A stretch of 64,000 nucleotides of DNA, taken from the NCBI GenBank assembly GCA_963556145.1, contig OY744472.1, positions 2,480,001-2,544,000 on the forward strand, in the 5' to 3' direction. The notes below the pieces were generated by a model, which saw only the letters and a program-made list of their open reading frames with translations, had not been told where the DNA came from and did no database searches. The translations under genes were made by a program, and so were the position numbers. The first letter of the stretch is position 1; every line of letters begins with the position of its first letter. Below are positions 55,251 to 64,000 of the stretch, in pieces. This DNA comes from Hygrocybe punicea (lineage: Eukaryota; Basidiomycota; Agaricomycetes; Agaricales; Hygrophoraceae).

Positions 55251-57737
55251 TTATAACACAGCGTGATCTAGAGAACGCCAGATGGCGTAAACGAGGCGTA
55301 AATTGGATTCATCGAATATCAGGGTTAAAATCGCACCTGCTAAAGGAAGCACAACAGGTGCGGAGTCGGCGATTTCTGCGTAGTGCTCACGGCCGCGAAA
55401 AAGATATCGTATGCGGAGACTTTTGGTAGCTGAAGGAGCGGGGTCGTAAAACCCTTGTATGGCGGACTGCCGTCATAAGGGAGAAAGACCAGGTCAGAAA
55501 GAACATATGGACCGGAGAAGAAGACAAGATGTGAGAAAAATACGAGCTTCCACTGCTGACCTTGGACCTATGTCCGGGGATATAGACTTGACTGTTGTGT
55601 ACAAGAGCTTGGATGGCTACCGTCACGTCCACGAGTAGAGCCTTGGCTTCCTCATCTGGCTCAGCAACACCATAGATCGCCTCGGCAATCACGAGACCTA
55701 GACCACGACATCAGATGATGAAGTGTGAAAGAAGATGGTCAAAGTCACCTCCCTTTAAGCTCTCCATTTGCATATGTCGTTTCGCAGTGTCATTCAGAAG
55801 AGAAGCTGTTTCTCTGAACTCCCTCCATACTGCTGACTTTTCATCACGAACGGAATCACGCGCCGCGCGAAAATACCTAAGATTTCCACCAATCATGTAT
55901 CAACCACACTCAGAAAGTTGGATAAGTATTCCAACAACTCACGCAGAGCGTTGTGCTTGACGACGCGGCTTAAGGATGAAATGGTAGCCCAACACAAACG
56001 CTGCGGAGGGTAAAACGGTTGCGTACAACGCGAGCGCAGGATCAGCATCTAGGGAAAGCATTATCGGTAAGGACAGTCTTTGTTCTAAGTAAGCAAGACT
56101 TGTGAAGGAATCAGTAAGAATTTCAAATTGACGATGCAGAAGAGATGAACGCACTCTAATTTCAAGAAAACTCCGTAGTGACCAACACCAATGCTAGCTG
56201 CAATTTCATTGGTCTTATGGTGCCAGGCTCCTGTTAACACATACGACAACCCAGCCAACCCAAGTTCCGCGCCCAATTTTATCTGCAGGGCTAGCTCCGA
56301 GAATGTCATACCGCATTCTGCTTTCAAGTGTGAACCTTCGCCGGCGAGTGTCAATCCGCATGTCCAGAAGCGCGCTCCGATGCCGAACCCGGACACTGAG
56401 CCTGGTCGAGAGATACCGTTTGGAAGACCCTCGGACGAAATGCGCTTTTCTGACGTGAGGTCAAATGGCATAGGTGAAACGATAGAGACCGTGACATGCG
56501 GTAAAGGGCCGACATGGAAACTCAAGGTGCCTTCCGTAAGCGATTCCCGGAACAGTTTTCTGGAGAGCGACACGGTCACTGGTGGTGGCAATAATTGCGA
56601 AAGTTGGGCCGGGAGACGGGTTTGAATCACCACGACGTTTTCATTGTCTCGGTAAGTCGTTTGAAGAATTAGGAGGTGGGGATGGATGATCGAGCTAATT
56701 GCCTGTGGACAAGGTGATGGTGAAGATCTCCTTCCTTGCGGTGGGAAAAATATGTGCTACCTCAAATGACCAGCGTGGTGAAAACTGGTGTCGAACAGTC
56801 CCCAAAATGGATCCTAGGCCCGATTTATGTCCACGAGACAGGCGAGTCGAGACAACGATCTTTGTCGTTTTGTTTATTTCATGCTGGAGGTGACATGTCA
56901 GAAATGAAATAATATGGCAGAGTTACGATGGTTTACCTGAACACTATGACGAAGGGATAACGTCGACAGACGGACTTCTCCCAATCGGTGGCTGAGCTGC
57001 CCAAACAAGACCTCGCCAGGTTTCTTGATATAAGGTTCGAACAACGGGGATGCGTCAATTCCACAAATAAGTTGACCTGTGGGACGGATTAAACTTTCGA
57101 GGTTTTCTTGGGTGACGCGACGTTTTTCCTTCTTCAATATATCTCGGAGCTACGTACGCGGAGGTGAACGAAATGGCGATGGCTTAGTCGGGGGTGATCA
57201 TACCTCCTCTGGGGGTTTAGAGCGCACGGCCTCTGGCCATTTTATGTTAAGTCCTTCTTCGCCTGATTGACAACGTGTAAAACAGTTGGTTCATGTCAAG
57301 CATGTCGTAATATACCTAAAGCATCATATACCTCCCTAAAATATGGTCAGACAAACACTCAAGCTGAAAGGACACGCTGCAAGAACTGCACCGAAGGAAT
57401 GAATCCGACAGAACTGAATTCAATACAATTAGTAGCAACACTGCAAAATTTGTCACTGAATCATGCACTCACTCTCATAGGCTTTTTGTACTTCAAGAAA
57501 TCGCTTAGTGGCGGTGTCTTTGGCATGTTCATCGTGTTGTTTGTCTGGATGAAACAAGACGGAGAGTGCCCTATGCCGCTCCCGAATCTCATGTTGAGAT
57601 GCTGATGAAGGGAGATTAAGAACGGCGCTGAAAACAAAGTTGAGGAACTGTATGCAGCAAGAATGCGATTCAACTAACTAGAGATCTAAGTCTTTCTGGT
57701 TAGCTAAAGTATTAGCCTCCAGAATCGGGGAGTTCAT
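55251..57737 (-). CDS. DNAJC11-like J-domain protein
   Basis: The N-terminus starts MNSPILEANTLANQKDLDLY. After an intron with donor GTTAGT it continues AVLNLPSSASQHEIRERHRA and LSVLFHPDKQHDEHAKD, a J domain with an intact HPD triad. Downstream come DILKKEKRRVTQENLESLIR, PLFEPYIKKPGEVLFGQLSH and KTTKIVVSTRLSRGHKSGLG, then the beta-rich middle. The C-terminal DUF3395-type region has ALLVDVTVAIQALVHNSQVY, GFYDPAPSATKSLRIRYLFR and the end DHAVL before TAA at 55251. A hydrophobic segment (ALYATVLPSAAFVLGYHFIL) lies in the middle. Animal DNAJC11 sits at the mitochondrial outer membrane and contacts the MICOS complex; the same role is likely here. About eight introns. It lies head to tail with the upstream glycosylase gene, 156 bp apart. 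Confidence 0.9.
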
Positions 57738-57893
57738 TCAGTCGTATGGTCTCAAATTCAAAAGTCGAGCAACGGTCACGTGATCATGATTGGTTCGCTT
57801 TATTGCAGGTAAGCTGAAGTATATATACTGAAGTATACTGTCGAGTACTCAAGTAGTATGCTCATTGCCCATTCATAACCATCAGGAATGCTG

Positions 57894-60112
57894 CTATAAT
57901 TTATCCTGCCAAAGGTTCTTAACTTGTTTCCAGACTTTCAAAACGCCTGTTCCAATGCTACGGAGGTATCATGTCATTCGAGTCCGAACTCGGTGTTAAG
58001 TGTAAACGTACTTAGCATCCGTGACTTCTTGTATGGGTATCCATCTCAGAAGGGAAGATACTGAGCTTGATTCAACCCCCATAGCTCCTTCGCCCTTCGC
58101 CATTGGTTTTGCACCAGCCTTTGCCATTGCCGACTTCCGTGGCTGGGGACCCGCCGTTGAGCACAACGTTGGCGGGTAAGCCCCACCGCCTTCCATGACC
58201 ACCCACCGCAAGCGATAGGTTTTCTTGATATGCGAGAACACATGGAGAACGTCTCCAGCATTTTCAATCTTGGTGATCCGAACTTGGTCATCTACATTGG
58301 GGTCTGCGATTGAATTTGATGTATTATTCACCACACTTTTCATAGTGGAGTCTGGTTGTGGAGGTGTCAGCAAAAGTGTTGAAAGCAGCGAGTAAGATAT
58401 CTTGGTTAGGTCAGAGGATGTTGCAGTAGACGACACGTTCGGTACGGTGGGGAACTCGTAAAGACCAGCTAAAAGACCTATCGTTTATAGAACAAATTCA
58501 CCACCTCTCTGCGCAAAAATATTCTTGATGATAAGTCTCACCGTCTGGGGGCCGTCGGACGAGTAAAAAGTAGCGATTACCGGTCTCAGCGCAACGCCAT
58601 TCAACCACGTTGACAACATCGAGTTCCTCCCTCGCCTTCTTGCGCTCCGCTTTCATTGGGAATGCGGTGACAGGCACTCCATCTGGCAAGGGGTCACAGA
58701 CGGTGCATATCTCCTCAATGTCAGGGATTTCGAGCGTTTGAGATGGTATTTTTTTGAGATTCTGTTCATTGGTAAGGGCGTTAGCAAATGTACGAGGACT
58801 GATGTAGTACCTATTACCTTTGCTTCACTGTTCTGAAAAGCTTTACACCAAGACCGGATGGGACATGCCGAACATGCTGGATCGCGGACTTTGCACAATA
58901 CACTGCCAAGCTCAATAAGAGACTGATTGAGGTCTCCAGGGTGGTCTGTGCCTTCCACCAAGGCTGTTGCTGCCGACCAAAGAACCTCAAGGGTGGCCTT
59001 GGCTTTGGGCGGAGCGTGCAGAGCCAAAAATCGACTGAGGAGTCGATGGACATTCCCGTCGAGCTGCCGAACGAAATTTAAAGCGAGCAGGTTAGGGATT
59101 GAAAGAAGCTGCAGAGATACAAGAGTAATGACCACTGGCACCGTCTGGTTGTATGCAATCGAACAGATAGCACCAGCGCTGTATCTTCCTATTCCAGGGA
59201 TCTTGTCTTTCATGTCCTTCACGTTCTCAGGGAAACGACCGCCGAGTGTTTTGATTACTTGTTGGGCCCCGCTGAGCAGGCGGGCGGCTCGGGAGTAATA
59301 TCCTAGACCTTTCCAAAGGCTGTTGACAGTTTCGATATCAGAGGCAGCCTAAATGCGTCATAGTTAGATCTAACAATAGATGCAGGCCTGGCTCGATATG
59401 ACACCTCTGTCTGTATTCAAAGAAAGTGATTGGCCAAATTGTGAGTTAGCTGTTGAAACGTTAACTGATTGATATTCTTACATGAATTCATGGAGTCATG
59501 CCAAAATAGTAACGTTTTCAGCAGAAGTCGTTCGACGAAGCTACATATTTCAAGGAGGTGGCATACCAGCTAGGGTCATGAACAGGAATAGTTTAACTGA
59601 CCAGGTCATTGATGGTTGGAAACCTGTGATAGCTCTTGATTGTGCACTCAACGGTATAGAGCAAGCTACTCACTTTTCCATCCACCTATTATAATAAGGA
59701 ATTACGGTGGCTACTTGCGTCTGCTGTAACATTATTTCAGATATCCAGACCTAGAAATATCTGAGTGCGCGGATGTGAAGCAAACAAAAGTACTCACTTC
59801 ATACGCTCGTTGGGCACGTCCGTCTGGCCCTAATGATGGGTCATAGGGTTTGCGCCAGGGCATGCCACGAGATTCACGTACACCGGCATACCAATTGAGC
59901 AGCGCAGCGCAGATTAATTTCGCAGAATTTATGGTGTGTCTCGACAGTGGGTGATGTTCCTGGTCCTTTGGAAGACGGTTGTTGTCCTTCGTTATGTTTA
60001 CAGTGGAATTCCGGCGATGAACTTTCTGCTTATGCACAAACTCGTCATATTCCGAACCATCGTCGCGATCCCCTGTAGTTTGTCCATCGTCAGAGAATTT
60101 TCGTTTCGCCAT
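57894..60112 (-). CDS. MUTYH: A/G-specific adenine DNA glycosylase (MutY/MUTYH)
   Basis: The enzyme removes adenine mispaired with 8-oxoguanine in nuclear or mitochondrial base-excision repair. A basic N-terminus (MAKRKFSDDG) precedes LLNWYAGVRESRGMPWRKPY. Then come VWISEIMLQQTQVATVIPYY with the catalytic Glu, the helix-hairpin-helix IPGIGRYSAGAICSIAYNQT, and LDGNVHRLLSRFLALH with the catalytic-type Asp. The iron-sulfur motif C-x6-C-x2-C-x5-C is intact (CKVRDPACSACPIRSWC). The C-terminal part (about 57894-58720) has the NUDIX-like 8-oxoG recognition domain, including YFLLVRRPPDG and VLHVFSHIKKTYRLRWVVME. The final exon ends NLWQDKL before TAG at 57894. At least five introns. Divergent from the ERV29-type gene. 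Confidence 0.93.
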
Positions 60113-60223
60113 CGCAAAGATTTCAAAACAAATCGGCTTACCTAAGCTTACACTGCTTGTGCCCTAGATTCCCACGACCCATATTAGCGGCACTCGGACA
60201 CGTTGACCACTGGCAGTTCCTTC
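60113..60223. promoter_or_regulatory. Bidirectional intergenic promoter region
   Basis: Only 111 bp separate the start codons of the divergent MUTYH (-) and ERV29/SURF4 (+) genes, so core promoters must overlap or be shared. No TATA box is apparent. Confidence 0.55.
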
Positions 60224-61470
60224 GTTATGTCCTCCCGTATCAGCATTGCGCGTCCACAGACGTCTGGCTATAATTCGGATCCTCATGGCCTTTCGAACTC
60301 CCGACCTTCCACAGGTTACAGAGCCGCCAACCCTGACGATCCCATTGAAAAACTTCGCTCCTGGAGCAAGACCATCGAAGACAACGTCGAAATATACTCT
60401 CAACCTTTGAAACCTCATTTACCGGCCATTGGTCGTTTTTTGATTGTTGTGACGTTCTTGGAGGATGCGTTAAGGATCATAAGTCAATGGGGAGATCAAA
60501 TATGGTACTTGCAAAAGTGAGCTAAATCTCTTGACGAGTTGGGAGCAAGCTATTGAATGTCCAGCGGGATTATAGACATAGACATTTTCCATGGGGAATC
60601 TCACACCTATTCCTGATGATCAATGTTATTGTGAGTACCTGTTCATAATGGCGATCCTACCGTCGTGATTTACTCTCATTAGATCATGCTTGTTGGGTTC
60701 GGCTCCGTTATCCTCAAAAAATACACCGAATACGCTCTCGCTGGACTCCTTTTCGTTGTGATTATTCAAGGTTTTGGCTATGGCCTTATTTTCGACCTCA
60801 ATTTCTTCCTCCGTAATCTGAGTGTTATCGGCGGCCTTTTCATGGTCTTCAGTGATTCGATGTTGACCAAGAATCATCGTTTTGCTGGATTACCATCAAT
60901 TAGCGAAACGGATCGCAAGAAATAGTCAGTCATTCTGTAGCTTTCCGTGTTCTCAAGAGGTAACGGGAGATGTCATCAGCTTCCTTCTGGCCGGTCGCGT
61001 TCTGCTTATATTCCTTTTCCTTGGTTTCATTATTCAAGGCACCTGGAGCTTTACTCGCTTTTTCCTTTCCATATTCGGTCTTGGTGCCTGCCTCATGGTC
61101 GCGCTTGGTTTCAAGGCTAAATGGTCCGCGTCGTTCCTCGTCGTCGTTTTAAGCATATTCAATGTATTTGCCAACAACTGGTGGAGCGTACACTCTACGC
61201 ATCCACAAAGAGATTTCCTCAAGTATGTTTGTATTCTAAGCATATAATAGTCAACTAACTTCCGTGCCAGGTATGATTTTTTCCAGACGCTCTGTTCGTA
61301 CATTTTTCTTTTCTTCCCGCTTCGTTTATCTGAGTCCACGATAGCCATTGTTGGTGGCCTCATTCTGCTCGTCAACATGGGCCCTGGTAAGTTTACCCCG
61401 GTCTCATCTTTCACCACTCACACGTGCAACAGGCGGTCTCTCTGTGGATGAAAAGAAGAAAACATATTGA
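60224..61470 (+). CDS. ERV29: ERV29/SURF4 family ER cargo receptor
   Basis: Erv29/Surf4 loads soluble secretory proteins into COPII vesicles. ATG 60224 is the first start in frame. The N-terminus is cytosolic, followed by DPIEKLRSWSKTIEDNVEIY and FLIVVTFLEDALRIISQWGD. Six or seven membrane helices follow in successive exons: LMINVI plus IMLVGFGSVILKKYTEYALA, VVIIQGFGYGLIFDLNFFLR, GGLFMVFSDSM, GRVLLIFLFLGFIIQGTWSF, LGACLMVALGFKAKWSASFL, and a final SIVGGLILLVNMGPG. The C-terminus ends KKKTY, a dilysine KKxx retrieval signal at positions -4 and -3, as expected for recycling between ER and Golgi. About five introns. No damage seen. Confidence 0.92.
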
Positions 61471-61788
61471 GGCAAGAAACACCGTTCCACATTGTCAGTC
61501 TGATTTGTGGTTCTAGCCAAAGATGGGAGGTCTGGTTCAAATTTGTGTCGTAAATATTTTACTTTTACTTATGTTTTACATGACTTTCCGAGTCACGTGC
61601 TATCATGTAAAACTTTTTTTTGTGTTTCGTCATCTTCAGCAGGCCTGAAACTTACTTGTAAGACTTCAAGCTTTCTCTAGGACGTACCTTTGAAGCTAAC
61701 GTGCAAACCGCCCGACATTCACATCCGCCACCCACCAAACACTAAGACACTCTCGGAAGACTCGGATACAGTTATCACCACTAGTATC

Positions 61789-64000
61789 ATGGTTGTATCC
61801 GACCCGAGCAATGTAAAAATTTACACAGTGAACGGAGCTGCAAACGGCTCCGCCTCCTCGCTTCCTGACTGGCTCTCCAGAAAACGCGCGGCTGCCAAGG
61901 GTACAGGCAAACGAGCAACCCGAGAACTCACAGAAGGTACCATAGAACTCATTCAAGGCTTCGAATTCCCTGAGGCAAGCAATCGTATCAAAACCACTCG
62001 AGACGGGCACCATGCCATTGCTACTGGTACATATAAACCGCAGATGAAGGTTTGGGATCTCGACCAGTTATCCCAAAAGTTTGAACGACATTCTGATGCT
62101 GAAAATGTCGATTTTATTGTACGTGAGTCATTCGAAAACGTATTTCATTCTCTGGCCGTCGAGTCTCAACCTATTACCGCAGATCTTGTCGGACGATTGG
62201 ACGAAATCAATACACCTCCAAAATGACCGAACCATCGAGCTGCACACCCAAGGTGGTTTCCATTACCGAACGCGGATTCCCCACTTTGGCCGCTCGCTCG
62301 CCTACCACTTTCCCTCCTGCGATGCCTTTTTCTCTACTTCTGGAAACGAAATTTACCGTCTTAATCTCGATCAAGGTCGTTTTCTCAACCCTCTCGTGTT
62401 GCAAAATGATGACGGAGGGGGCGACATCTTGGGCGTGAACACTGTTGACGTGAATCCCGCTCACCAGCTGCTCGCCTTCGGCATAGAAGGGAACGGATCG
62501 GTGCAATTTTGGGACCCGCGGTCACGCTCGAGCGTAGGAGTGTTGCGTCTCCCAAGGAATAGATTGTTACCCACAATGACCCCCGCTCTTCCTGCCCTGC
62601 CGGGCGTAGAACAAAACACCGGAGCCGTGCTGTCCGTGACGGCCATCGCCTCCCGGACGGACGGATTGTCGTATGCAATCGGTACGTCCACCGGGCACAC
62701 ATTGCTTTATGATATCCGCGCTGCACGTCCGTTTGCATCGAAGGACCAAGGATACGGGTTGCCGGTGAAGAATGTTTTGTGGATCGATGGTGGAAGCCGG
62801 ATGGCGGGAGACGGAATGGTGGTTAGTGCGGACCAAAAAGTCATAAAAATATGGGATCGCAATGAGGTACATGCTTGTCCTTTTACTTCCCTTCTGTTGA
62901 CGTATGTGGGGTTCCTCTACAGCCCTCAATCAACTTTGCATCTATTACGCCAGCCGCTGATTTGAACCATATACACCACGTCCCAGGAAGCGGCATGTTC
63001 ATGACCGCCAATGAGGGGATCCAGATGGCTGCATACTATATTCCTCAGCTCGGGCCAGCCCCGCGGTGGGCCAACTTCCTCGAAAATATCACAGAGGAGA
63101 TGGAAGATCAAACCGTTCGGACTGTATACGAGGACTACAAATTTATCGAGCGGAATGAGCTCAAAAAGTTCGTATGTCAAACCCAACCCGTCATTGAATT
63201 TGCCTCATTGTGAACTGTCAGCCTGGGGCTCGATCACCTCGTTGGTACACCAACGCTCAAGCCGTACATGCATGGCTACTTCCTGTCGTTAAAGCTATAT
63301 GACGCGGCGCGAGTCATCGCGAACCCCTTTGCATACGCTGAGCACCGAGAAAAGGTGGTCAGAGACAAGATGGAAAAGATGGCCGAAACACGGATACGCA
63401 CGAAGAATGCGGGGGTCAAGGTCAACAAGGCTCTGGCTGACAAAATCCTCCGGGAGGAGGAGAAGGCGCGGAAGAGGGTTGAGAAGAGGCGGTTGAAGCA
63501 TGCGGAACAGAAAGGGACTGGCGATGCTATGAATGTCGATGATAATCAGGAGGAAGATGGCCAGAATGCCAAACCTACTCTTCTTAATGACCCTCGTTTC
63601 GCGCGATTGTTCGAGGATCCTGACTTTGCTGTCGACATGGACACGAGAGAGTACGCGTTGATGAATCCGTCGGCTGCTGCGCAAATGAGTGGACGTGGCA
63701 AGACAAAGACGGCCGCAGAAGAGGAAGAGGACGAGAGTGATAAGCTGTCGTCCAATGAGTTTGAGGACAGCGAGAGTAACGACGACGACGACGACGACGA
63801 CGCCGAGGGTAGCGACAGCAGTGATGCAGGCGGTGAGTTTTTGCACATTCTTGTCATAGCGGTTCATTCACAGTCCATGTTCTCAGAATTAAATAAATTT
63901 GATCCTCGTGTACGCCCTGGGCAGAAGAACCAGCTCGCGCAGGAGGCCTATGCACGCAAACGCCAGCAAAACCGAGTTGCGAATGTGAACCTTGTTCCGC
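61789..64000 (+). CDS. ENP2: ENP2/NOL10 ribosome-biogenesis protein, 3'-truncated by the window edge
   Basis: Enp2 is a nucleolar WD40 protein of the 90S/SSU processome needed for 18S rRNA maturation. The start MVVSDPSNVKIYTVNG leads to SSLPDWLSRKRAAAKGTGKR, EGTIELIQGFEFPEASNRIK and TTRDGHHAIATGTYKPQMKV. Subsequent exons give ILSDDWTKSIHLQNDRTIEL, HFPSCDAFFSTSGNEIYRLN and VNTVDVNPAHQLLAFGIEGN, continuing through the propeller to PRWANFLENITEEM and YKFIERNELKKLGLDHLVGT. A basic helix and the NUC153 motif LLNDPRFARLFEDPDFAVD follow. Then an acidic tract (63720-63830, run of Asp), an intron at about 63832-63888, and FDPRVRPGQKNQ. The reading frame is open at base 64000. Introns include about 62113-62132 and 62864-62922. 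Confidence 0.93.

Overview
The window is a filamentous basidiomycete (Agaricomycete-type) nuclear segment. The evidence is many short spliceosomal introns of about 45-65 nt (GT...AG, some with CTAAC-like branch points), eukaryotic housekeeping genes, a WOPR (Gti1/Pac2) regulator, and transposon families known from mushrooms: KDZ transposons, hAT elements and gag-bearing LTR elements. Genus cannot be decided from the sequence alone.

Two blocks of ordinary genes frame one large transposon island. Left block (1-5.3 kb): the 3' part of exocyst gene SEC5 (+), then a convergent RMD1/RMND1-type DUF155 gene (-) with only about 75 bp between stop codons. Right block (52.5-64 kb): a Gti1/Pac2 regulator (-), a DNAJC11-like J-protein (-), a MutY/MUTYH adenine glycosylase (-), an ERV29/SURF4 cargo receptor (+, divergent from MUTYH, 111 bp between starts), and the 5' part of ENP2/NOL10 (+).

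The island (about 5.36-52.2 kb) is nested several layers deep, and most junctions can be read from terminal repeats and target-site duplications (TSDs). (i) An old, CpG-poor hAT transposase relic (about 6.3-9.9 kb) was hit by three smaller elements. The last, 9890-18154, itself contains a full LTR element (A, 11047-17166) and a near-perfect foldback. (ii) A relic gag in minus orientation (20.6-22.3 kb) is split by a foldback element. (iii) A hAT-type element (J, 22464-28500) contains a minus-oriented LTR element (I, 22954-27949), which contains a solo LTR (24191-24788). (iv) A KDZ transposon of about 22 kb (about 28740-50686) carries a KDZ transposase fused to an Ulp1-like peptidase, a small minus-strand companion gene and a large cargo gene. 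It is interrupted by LTR element B (31325-36333), sitting in a transposase intron, and by hAT element M (40564-46939), sitting in an exon of the cargo gene. M in turn contains LTR element C (40926-46000).

The most unusual component is the LTR family of elements A, B, C and I. They make 4-bp TSDs and share a primer-site-like block (TGGAGCCCACCRCGAGGA) that does not look like a tRNA 3' end. Their LTRs start with a TGTAGAG hairpin, and a small hairpin rather than a polypurine tract precedes the 3' LTR. None has recognisable reverse transcriptase or integrase. B and C instead carry a gag with the same in-frame TGA and, convergent to it on the opposite strand, a three-exon gene for a coiled-coil protein with a Zn2Cys6-like cysteine array. 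I propose this bidirectional, pol-less element as the system most worth follow-up.
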